Below, one piece after another: positions 13,401 through 20,293 of a DNA stretch of 22,768 nt. Below the pieces are notes generated by a model. That model was not told where the DNA came from. It worked only from the letters and a program-made list of their open reading frames with translations, and made no database searches. Source of the stretch: a virus; the IMG/VR virus record IMGVR_UViG_3300021092_002271, positions 1-22,768 of that record; one strand, 5' to 3'. Numbering within the stretch: the first letter of the stretch is position 1; each line of letters begins with the position of its first letter. Both the position numbers and the translations under genes were made by a program.

Positions 13401-16400
13401 CCACAGATAATAATATAGGAACAGTCTTCAATTACAACGGATTTCCAGTCGCTGGAAACGGTACCGTGGAAGATAACAGTTTCTTGTTAGTAGAAGGACT
13501 GGATAGATTTCCCCAACTGCCGGCATCTTTCATCGTACAAGACACAGTTTATAGAATCAACTATGTTAGAGATTTTACTTTCAATGTGGCTGGATCTACA
13601 GCATCATTCGTTCTAGACGAAGCCACACCCTGGCCATTCGGTATATTTTCATACGATGACGATATCTGTTACAGAGATGTAGGATTGATCATCGACGGCC
13701 TGGGTTATGACATCGTGCTCGGTACTAACTACCATATGCGCAAAGCAGGCCTGACCTACAGGCAGGCCAATGCGGCCGTGGTGATTGTTGATCAATTGGA
13801 TCTCACTGCCAGAGCGATTTCTTATGCACACGATCTCGCTATAGATTATCTTGCATTGTATCCAAGCGCACAGTCGGTGGCAGAAACTAGCCAATTGGTA
13901 TTAGACAACATCGTAAGGAACGGGGTTACATTTGCACCAGCATTATCTTTTACCAATCCTCCGGGATTGACTAGCAATATCATTAATGCCAAAAGTCTGT
14001 TACTTGCTAATTTAAACTATATCGCAGATGAAGTTGTGGGTTATGTTACTGCTACCTATCCCTCTTTGACTTATAATACTACTACCTGTGCTAGAGATAC
14101 ACGATTTATCGTAGAAGCATTGATCTATGACATTACATATGGGGGTAACAGCCAGACCAGAGACGCGGGGATTAGATATTATAATGGAGTAGGAGATGCT
14201 ATCGTTTTACAGATACCCTCGGGACAGTTATCGGAAACTGCAGATGCTATAGATTATATTAGATATCTTTGCAAACAGGTTATATTAGATCTTCCGCCCG
14301 CAGTCACTTACAGCGTTACTTCACGAATTTCAGGCGCTGTGAGCGATGTAACCGTGCAAAATCTGATCGAAACATTATTACTGGAAACTTCAGATATAGT
14401 AGCGAATGGCGTAGGTGCCGCGGCAGCCGAGGTACTTCCAGATCTAGATGCTTATGCATATACAACTTTAAGCAAAAATGCGCGAACTGCCTTGCTGGCA
14501 GAAAAAATCGACATACAGCAGGCAACCATAGAGTTCGTGGACGATAATGCCAACATCTATGAGGTGTTGATGCCAGGTAACAGATCTATGTTGTCGAATG
14601 ACTTTACACAGATCAATGATCTAGGTTACGGTATAGTTACACAGAATGGCGGATTGGCAGAATGCGTTTCTATGTTCACCTACTACTGCCATATTTCTTA
14701 CTATGCGGTCAATGGAGGACAGATCCGGTCAGTGGGAGGCTCTAGCGCACACGGAAATTTCGCCCTGGTCGCAGAAGGTGCGGATCCTCTAGAAGTTCCT
14801 ACCCCGGTCACACTATATTATGATCTGGCCCAGGGTGCTGATGTATATTTCCCCAGCCCGACATATGCCAATACTGTCAACGGATTGATAATCTACGTAG
14901 ACAATCTAGTATATGCTCCTCTGGATCGAGGAGAATTAGAAATCGATCATGGGCTAGGCAGCATCTATAGATATCCTATAGCCACTAGCGAATTCGGCGG
15001 AGATCTACCTCCTGGAGTGGCTAAACTGAGTTTGCAGAGTTCTGAGGGGGCGGGAGTAGAAGGGCTAGCAGCAACAGTTCCCGATGGAACCCGGGTCACT
15101 GTTAGACAGAATGCGCAGACAGTTCTTACCGGTGATGTAGTAGATGTGGCTGTGCGACCATCTACAGGCATGGTGCTTCGAGAATCGCCCACGGTCTATA
15201 GAATCTTGCAGTTTGAAGAGTATCAAGATCCCGTAGGTGAAAGGACCTGCACGATCAGTATATCTAGTCCCGCAATTATCACTAGAGTGGCGCATGGTCT
15301 CCAACCGGATTATCAGATCAGCTTGGCCACTACCGGTTCTCTGCCCACGGGAGTCAATTCGGTAGACATATATTACGTTTTAGCGGATGGATTCACTGCC
15401 GACAGTTTTAGTATCTCCGCGACCAAGAGAGGAACAGCAATCATTACCAGTGGTAGCCAATCTGGCACACAGGGATATTTCGTAGAGGGTTTGGCCAGGA
15501 CTACCCTAAGAGAAAACTATAATTATGTAGATCTTTCTATATGGCCTAGCCAACCATTCTCTGCAGGTTCACAGATCTGTACTATATCTATAGCCAGCCC
15601 TGCTGTAGTGACACTGGTAGGTCATGGATTTCTCGCTGGGGACACCATAAAAATTGAAACCGACGGATCGTTGCCCACGGGAATAATCAACGGTGGACAT
15701 GTTTTCGTAAAAACAGTTCTGAGTCCAAATACATTTACCATCACTAGAGAGGCTATTCCTGGATCAGTGGCAACAGATACCAGCGGTACACAGAGTGGTG
15801 TCCATCGCGTGGGTAAAATCGTGGGTGCGGCGGGGGATTCTACCTTCGCAGTAGTACCTCTAGGAGGAGATGAGAAAGATAGAGTACTGAATACTTTGAT
15901 CGTGTGGAAAGGTGTAGAACACGAACTAATAGCCTATAACGATGAAAATATCACTGGTCAACCTTTTGCCACGATAACACTCGATCCACCGTTAGTTGAC
16001 AGTGTGATCTATTTCACTGCGCTACCTGCATTAAAAGGAGCAGTTCCTAAAGACGAACCGGGAACATTGACCATCAGGATCGGCCTGACTAGGGTGACTT
16101 CTCATGATCTGCTAGACATCGGTACTGGTTCTTATTCGGATACAAATTACCCCAACGAAATATATGGACCGCCGGTTAACTCCTATAATCCTGGACAAGA
16201 GATACAAGAACGAGGAGTGGGGCGAGTTTTCTATGTGACCACCGACCAATTCGGTAACTTTTCAGTAGGTCCATATTTCCGGGTCGACCAAGGTACTGGT
16301 ACTGTGACATTCGCGGCGTCGATCGCGCTGAGCAATCTAGACGGAATCGGATTCAAGCGAGGTGTTCCTATCTCAGAATTTTCTATAGATTCGTCGATGT

Positions 16401-17965
16401 CGGATAACGCTACTGATTCTGTACCTACCGAAAACGCTACGAGAACCTATATCGATCGTAGATTAGGTGTTACACACGGCGGAGGAATCGTAGCGGGAAC
16501 TTCATTGATCCCTGCGTTCTCGGGTGGATTCATGAGCCTAGATGGACAGTTATCTATGAAAGGCAACATGAGCATAGGCAATTTCAAGATCACTGATCTT
16601 GCGGATGCCACGAGTCCTCTAGACGGCATCAATCTACGGAGCATGACTTTTGCCAATTTCCAGGATGCTTCGTTGTCCAATGTCAGTGCTGCGGATATAT
16701 TGACATTCACTGGCGCTGGAAATATAGTCCAAAATTCCACTGTGATAGGCGATATCAGTTTTAATATCGACAGCACGGCTAATACTGTAGACGCTCAGAT
16801 CAACCCAGGATCGATCTCGAACTCGGATATCAATATATCAGCAGCGATATCTCAGAGTAAATTAGCAATGACGGCTGCTTCTACCCGAGCCAATGCCACG
16901 GGAATCGCTCAGGCAGATCGAGGATTAGCCAGTTTCGATTCCGCGCAGTTTGACGCCACCAACGGATGGATCAGTGTAAAAAACAATGGACTCACCCTCA
17001 ATAAACTATCCCAGATAGCCACTAAAACCGTAGTAGGAAATTCCGGATTGACCACTGCAGATCCCGCAGCAGTGACATTTACCACTGTGGTAAATGATGG
17101 TGGCGCTATCAAAAAATCTCAGTACAACAGCGGGACTGGATATCTCCGCAGGATCGGATTTACTTCTACGGCAGATGGTGATTATGCCATCGTAGATGAA
17201 TCAAGCCCCAACGTAGTCAGCACTTTAGTTAAACGAGACAGCAGTGGTGATTTTGGTGCTAGAAATGTTTCTGTAGAAAGACTGTTAGTCGATACCAAAG
17301 TCACGATAGATACCACTACCAGCGCCACAGGAGGTTATACACAGTACCACGGATTCCTGGGACAGGTGGGTATTTTAGTAGGCGACGGATCGCTGGCCAC
17401 CGATAAGAGGAGTTTCTACGATAACGATGGTCATACGTTTCGGACTCAAAACGGTCTCAGCAATGCTCCTATCATATGTTCTTCGGTACAGGCTGTCGCG
17501 CTGACCGCTGGGGCTTCATCAACTACAGGAACAGTGACTGGGACTTGGTCACTGTCTAGTGGAAGCAGATGGCAGGCCACATACTCTGCCGACCTAGCAG
17601 AGTATTACGAAGGCGATCGCGAATATGAAGTAGGAACTGTATTGGTATTCGGAGGAGACAAAGAAGTCACGGTAGAAGGCAAACAAGGCAACACCAAAGT
17701 GGCGGGAGTGGTATCAGATTCTGCTGCTTTCGTCATGTATGATGCCTGCCCTGGACATAAGAATCTAATCGCATTGCAAGGGCGTGTTCCCTGCAAGGTC
17801 GTAGGAAAAGTACGCAAAGGAGATCTAATCATAACTTCAAACATACCAGGAGTCGCGATATCTTCGGGCAGTGAAGCACGAGCAGGAACCATCGTAGGCA
17901 AGGCCCTAGTCGACTACGATTCAGATCATATCGGCACTATAGAAGTGGCCGTGGGAAGAACATAA
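10412..17965 (+). CDS. Giant tail-fibre-type virion protein, 2517 aa
   Basis: N-terminus IDIGTVGNDGTGDSIRDSF, then KVNDNFRELY, is a motif I associate with marine T4-like phage fibres; a related form starts the next gene. Later modules: YVDNS/VNLYVATSGEDD near 215-230; a beta-helix-like SGIYEENLPLRIPQNTSIVGD (554 on); an E1-FCCH-like domain near 770-858; three C-x-RD segments with Cys at 684, 1086 and 1226 (for example CERDVGLLIDAM, CYRDVGLIIDGL); two further FCCH-like units starting CTISISSPAII (1613) and CTISIASPAVV (1723), 110 residues apart; GQGHGGFMMVLDPTGQ in the middle. The C-terminus from 2393 (ADLAEYYEGDREYEVGTVL to VAVGRT) is a conserved terminal domain of such fibres. No signal peptide. 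Host recognition or a long fibre is inferred. Not identifiable as a specific T4 gene. Confidence 0.88.
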   Translation: MARKIIDIGTVGNDGTGDSIRDSFRKVNDNFRELYSSLGLGERLTFIGLDDTPGAYVGQNDSESGNTPVLTVNNTESGLQFKKIVPGEGISIDFTTDPNEISISSEFSQVVGDPSPQLGGDLSTKSGGFQHRIIDLGTTNDPLFPIFEHEATSKGYVDTKLSIAGTEAIDPRTGLNDTSFGRMTGPLVLARDPVPDDDEVFGGLVAATKRYVDNSAFGSAVNLYVATSGEDDRPGIALEFQGRALAYAYRTLEAALKRAEEIMLESRLEIGPYKKVLTYDNGANDCTLEVIDDAPSAGSGFSGQVLMSVDSISVVYPGVNYLVGDIITVAGGTFIEPARYQVLSTTATPGGIITVRQLSSGVYTALPGSTNVDTTDNSPIPHPDIADRVKFDITYKVNNVQVLPGNGGSGYGLVSVRIVGGGGTGAFGTADVVGGSVVSITIDDSGTGFTSLPAVQVSLPRFLIETNGQRTDFTGDVSTSTPEAIRTRDLREGLFLRGETSGALAQILAHSGELDSGGREIFDVDIKFGAFQIGEVISYGDVSRQTQITVLVESGIYEENLPLRIPQNTSIVGDEFRRCIIRPKPGISSSPWAFLKFRRDLTIGEDGTDQISLTDRLFGYHYLTDSADPVYPLINNRGAYRSAAQLLVLNRSFLQKEVIGWIDYQITNNIAPFVAAFDYNRNLCERDVGLLIDAMVFDLRYGRSDRTVSAALKYYSNASGLIAIGAQLDETVAAIRRLGVLAQAVIRNIEITELYQETFLQVIDGAFIAEVGTGGTSFNIAGAGNFDPVIITSATPHGLINGDNVIIDAVGGMTELNGNDYFVSVVDSTSFRLFNDAALTDTVDGTTLGTYTSGGTAYNNGGVIGALINVIIDVIDESGPGFGSVNTPKNNDQMDMFLCNDSVRLQAITGQGHGGFMMVLDPTGQILAKSPYAQECASFSKSTGRQTFAGGQYIDGFTGNIKFELVGKREIAVAAMLAGRSYTIKTPGSTTFTSLGATDNNIGTVFNYNGFPVAGNGTVEDNSFLLVEGLDRFPQLPASFIVQDTVYRINYVRDFTFNVAGSTASFVLDEATPWPFGIFSYDDDICYRDVGLIIDGLGYDIVLGTNYHMRKAGLTYRQANAAVVIVDQLDLTARAISYAHDLAIDYLALYPSAQSVAETSQLVLDNIVRNGVTFAPALSFTNPPGLTSNIINAKSLLLANLNYIADEVVGYVTATYPSLTYNTTTCARDTRFIVEALIYDITYGGNSQTRDAGIRYYNGVGDAIVLQIPSGQLSETADAIDYIRYLCKQVILDLPPAVTYSVTSRISGAVSDVTVQNLIETLLLETSDIVANGVGAAAAEVLPDLDAYAYTTLSKNARTALLAEKIDIQQATIEFVDDNANIYEVLMPGNRSMLSNDFTQINDLGYGIVTQNGGLAECVSMFTYYCHISYYAVNGGQIRSVGGSSAHGNFALVAEGADPLEVPTPVTLYYDLAQGADVYFPSPTYANTVNGLIIYVDNLVYAPLDRGELEIDHGLGSIYRYPIATSEFGGDLPPGVAKLSLQSSEGAGVEGLAATVPDGTRVTVRQNAQTVLTGDVVDVAVRPSTGMVLRESPTVYRILQFEEYQDPVGERTCTISISSPAIITRVAHGLQPDYQISLATTGSLPTGVNSVDIYYVLADGFTADSFSISATKRGTAIITSGSQSGTQGYFVEGLARTTLRENYNYVDLSIWPSQPFSAGSQICTISIASPAVVTLVGHGFLAGDTIKIETDGSLPTGIINGGHVFVKTVLSPNTFTITREAIPGSVATDTSGTQSGVHRVGKIVGAAGDSTFAVVPLGGDEKDRVLNTLIVWKGVEHELIAYNDENITGQPFATITLDPPLVDSVIYFTALPALKGAVPKDEPGTLTIRIGLTRVTSHDLLDIGTGSYSDTNYPNEIYGPPVNSYNPGQEIQERGVGRVFYVTTDQFGNFSVGPYFRVDQGTGTVTFAASIALSNLDGIGFKRGVPISEFSIDSSMSDNATDSVPTENATRTYIDRRLGVTHGGGIVAGTSLIPAFSGGFMSLDGQLSMKGNMSIGNFKITDLADATSPLDGINLRSMTFANFQDASLSNVSAADILTFTGAGNIVQNSTVIGDISFNIDSTANTVDAQINPGSISNSDINISAAISQSKLAMTAASTRANATGIAQADRGLASFDSAQFDATNGWISVKNNGLTLNKLSQIATKTVVGNSGLTTADPAAVTFTTVVNDGGAIKKSQYNSGTGYLRRIGFTSTADGDYAIVDESSPNVVSTLVKRDSSGDFGARNVSVERLLVDTKVTIDTTTSATGGYTQYHGFLGQVGILVGDGSLATDKRSFYDNDGHTFRTQNGLSNAPIICSSVQAVALTAGASSTTGTVTGTWSLSSGSRWQATYSADLAEYYEGDREYEVGTVLVFGGDKEVTVEGKQGNTKVAGVVSDSAAFVMYDACPGHKNLIALQGRVPCKVVGKVRKGDLIITSNIPGVAISSGSEARAGTIVGKALVDYDSDHIGTIEVAVGRT
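12461..14206 (+). repeat. Three C-x-RD sequence modules within the giant fibre
   Basis: Similar segments begin at Cys codons 12461, 13667 and 14087. Each reads C-x-RD followed by a hydrophobic I/V-rich helix, a D-x-x-YG or GTN turn and a later Y-rich stretch. They are divergent protein-level repeats rather than DNA repeats and are unequally spaced (402 and 140 residues). Confidence 0.6.
15248..15807 (+). repeat. Two adjacent FCCH-like domains in the giant fibre
   Basis: Two units start CTISISSPAII and CTISIASPAVV, 110 residues apart, each followed by HGL or HGF, then TTGSLPTG or TDGSLPTG, then F-x-I-(S/T) and a TSG-x-x-SGT/TSGTQSG ending. They match the short beta domain commonly labelled E1-FCCH in phage tail proteins. 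A third, more distant unit lies near 12720-12985. Confidence 0.65.
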
Positions 17966-20292
17966 TGGCAAAACAAACTATCAATCCGGGTGCTGCTCCT
18001 ATCGTATGGAGCACCGTGGATGAAGCATTCAGGGCTATCAATGATAACTTCACTGAACTTTATCTAACTGTATCAGGGGGTCCTGGTTCAGTGATCGATC
18101 TCACAGATCTAGGCACCAATCTCATACCTAGAGATACTGAATTCTATGATCTAGGATCTGCTGCCAAGCGATGGAAAGATCTATATCTCAGCGGATCTAG
18201 CCTTCATCTAGGCAGCGCGATACTGACCGCCACTGGTTCCTCGATCAATCTTCCTGCGGGATCGACCATAGGCGGCTCAGTCTTAGACAACGAATATTTT
18301 AGAGAAATCGCAGTAGCAGGTCAAAATAATATCGTAGCAGATGCTGGAGGTACAGATATACTAACTGTTGCATCCGGTACTGGTATCTCTTTAACTACCA
18401 ACGATACCACAGACACCTTGACCATCGCGAACAGCGGAGTAACCAGTTTAACTACCAGCAGCGGTCTAAGCATCAATACGTCTGCCGTTGGAGCAGTATC
18501 TATAACCAATACCGGTGTGACTGGGTTAACTGCAGGGGCAGGGATTTCTGTCAATCAATCTACAGGTCCTATTTCTATCAGCAATACCGGAGTATTGTCT
18601 GTGACCACATTTGGTGGATCAGGAATCACTATCAATAATCCATCCCCGGGTGTTTTCGAATTCGTGAATTCTTTGCCGAACGTCCAACAAGATACGTTTA
18701 GAAGCATCCTAGTGGCTGGTCAGGCCACAGTGCAGGCAGACAACGCAGCAGATAATTTAATTTTGCTTAATGGTACTGGCATCAATATTACCACTGATGC
18801 TGCCACCGATACCATTACGTTCACTAATACGGGTGTTACGACTCTAGCAGGATCCGGCGCCGGTATAAGTGTGAGTGCTGCTACGGGATCTGTGAACATA
18901 TCTAATACCGGAGTCACTAGCCTAGTAGCAGGCAGCGGAATAAGTGTAAGCACGGGTACGGGAGCAGTCACAGTCACAAATACTAGATTTGGATTCCAAA
19001 ATTTCGCTGTGGCTAGCAATCCTAATCCTATACAAGCAGACAACGACTCTGATACATTTACATTCGTGGCCGGCGAAGGAGTAGTCCTGATACCCAATCC
19101 AACCAACGACAGCCTAGAAATCAATGTGTCATTTATCAACGGCAATGTATTTGCACACGATTCCACATTGTTGATAGATGCTGCAGGATCACAGATCTTA
19201 GGAGATATCAATACTGCTCGATTAAGAACTTCCGAAACGCAGATAGCGCTGGGTTTCAGAGCAGGAGCAACATCTCAAGGCGCCAATTCGATCGCTATAG
19301 GAAATTCAGCAGGCTTCCTTAATCAACCAGCTAATTCGATCATCATCAATGCCAGCGGTTCTGTTCTCAACGGTTCAGCGGCTGGGTTCTATGTAGAACC
19401 TATAAGAGAAGACACAGGACCTCAGGTGTTATATTATGATCCCACAGGAACCAAAGAAATAACATGGGGACCGGTGCCCAGCGGCGGAGGAGGCGGAGGG
19501 GGTGGTGGTGGCGAAAATTTTGAATTTAATGTAGCCGGTGATGATTCTACCATGAGAACAATTTTCTCAGGAGAAACTCTGCGTTTTGCAGGCGCTGGCG
19601 GTATTACCACAACAACTGATGGTGAAGGTAGAGTCACCATTACAGGTCCAACATTAGCCACAGTAGCTACCAGCGGAAATTATTTAGATTTAAGCAATCG
19701 ACCATCATTAGCCACAGTAGCTACCAGCGGAAATTATTTAGATTTAAGCAATCAACCATCTATACCTGCTGCATATTCTGTAACCAGTATTGATGCCTTA
19801 TCAGATGTTGACACATCAACTACTCCTCCAACAAATGGTCAAAGCCTAGTTTGGAGTACGGCCAGCAGCAAATGGTTACCTAGCACTGTAACCGGCGGCG
19901 GCGGTAGTGCTTTACAATCAAGAACTTCAATTTCTGCTAGCACAATTAGTATTGCAGATGGAGCCTCAAGTGATATTACTTTGACTGCATTTAAATCATA
20001 TGCTTTGTTAAAAATTCAAACTTCTCATGCATCTTGGGTTAGATTATATGTTGATGGAGCATCTAGAACAGCAGACTCTAGCAGGGCCGAAGGGGTTGAT
20101 CCTAGTCCCGGAGCAGGCGTAATAGCAGAAGTGATTACTACCGGAGCACAAACAATTTTAATGAGCCCCGGCGTTATTGGTTTTAATAATGACGGCACGG
20201 GCGCTACGCAACTTTATGTTGCTGTAAAAAATAAAAGCGGATCTGCAAATGCAATTACTGTGACATGTACAGTCCTACAATTAGAGGCTTGA
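17965..20292 (+). CDS. Tail-fibre-type protein with polyglycine hinge, 775 aa
   Basis: Its ATG overlaps the previous stop by one base (TAATG). The N-terminus has STVDEAFRAINDNFTELY, matching the giant fibre's DSIRDSFRKVNDNFRELY, probably a shared attachment or assembly motif. Residues 112-390 hold three longer repeats starting F-x-x-I/F-x-VA, with NTGVTSL/SGISV beta repeats of about 25 residues. A pilot-like GFRAGATSQGANSIAIGNSAG follows. Ten glycines (507-516) form a hinge. After it come two 18-residue units (LATVATSGNYLDLSN), then ALSDVDTSTTPPTNGQSLVW and a new C-terminal beta domain that may bind the receptor. Codon choice changes sharply after the hinge (see findings). The role as fibre is strongly suggested; receptor unknown. 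Confidence 0.85.
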   Translation: MAKQTINPGAAPIVWSTVDEAFRAINDNFTELYLTVSGGPGSVIDLTDLGTNLIPRDTEFYDLGSAAKRWKDLYLSGSSLHLGSAILTATGSSINLPAGSTIGGSVLDNEYFREIAVAGQNNIVADAGGTDILTVASGTGISLTTNDTTDTLTIANSGVTSLTTSSGLSINTSAVGAVSITNTGVTGLTAGAGISVNQSTGPISISNTGVLSVTTFGGSGITINNPSPGVFEFVNSLPNVQQDTFRSILVAGQATVQADNAADNLILLNGTGINITTDAATDTITFTNTGVTTLAGSGAGISVSAATGSVNISNTGVTSLVAGSGISVSTGTGAVTVTNTRFGFQNFAVASNPNPIQADNDSDTFTFVAGEGVVLIPNPTNDSLEINVSFINGNVFAHDSTLLIDAAGSQILGDINTARLRTSETQIALGFRAGATSQGANSIAIGNSAGFLNQPANSIIINASGSVLNGSAAGFYVEPIREDTGPQVLYYDPTGTKEITWGPVPSGGGGGGGGGGENFEFNVAGDDSTMRTIFSGETLRFAGAGGITTTTDGEGRVTITGPTLATVATSGNYLDLSNRPSLATVATSGNYLDLSNQPSIPAAYSVTSIDALSDVDTSTTPPTNGQSLVWSTASSKWLPSTVTGGGGSALQSRTSISASTISIADGASSDITLTAFKSYALLKIQTSHASWVRLYVDGASRTADSSRAEGVDPSPGAGVIAEVITTGAQTILMSPGVIGFNNDGTGATQLYVAVKNKSGSANAITVTCTVLQLEA
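18298..18990 (+). repeat. Beta-repeat array in the 775-aa fibre
   Basis: Larger units begin at Phe codons 18298 and 18697, with a degenerate third at 18994. Inside are short units of the form NTGVTSL-x-AGSGISVS-x-x-TG-x-V-x-ISNTG repeated about six times. Thr/Ser/Gly-rich, consistent with a trimeric beta shaft. Confidence 0.75.
19483..19512 (+). repeat. Ten-codon polyglycine tract
   Basis: Ten consecutive Gly codons of mixed type (GGC, GGA, GGG, GGT) encode residues 507-516 of the fibre. It probably forms a flexible hinge; it also marks a change in codon use. Confidence 0.9.
19654..19761 (+). repeat. 54-bp direct tandem repeat, two copies
   Basis: Copies 19654-19707 and 19708-19761 differ at only two bases (CGA/CAA and TCA/TCT codons near the ends). 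Each encodes 18 residues, LATVATSGNYLDLSN plus three. Such near-identity indicates recent duplication in the fibre gene. Confidence 0.95.
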
Positions 20293-20293
20293 T

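Noticed and set aside
16700-16728. TTGACA-N17-TATAGT inside the giant fibre gene
   Set aside because: An 11/12 sigma70 match, but deep in coding sequence with no gene start for over 1.2 kb. Taken as chance; it also lowers confidence in the 11/12 match at 8987-9015.
18720-19211. Long minus-strand ORF opposite the 775-aa fibre, and other long antisense ORFs in fibre genes
   Set aside because: Repetitive Thr/Val/Pro-rich translation that mirrors the codon pattern of the plus gene; no ribosome site or recognisable protein.
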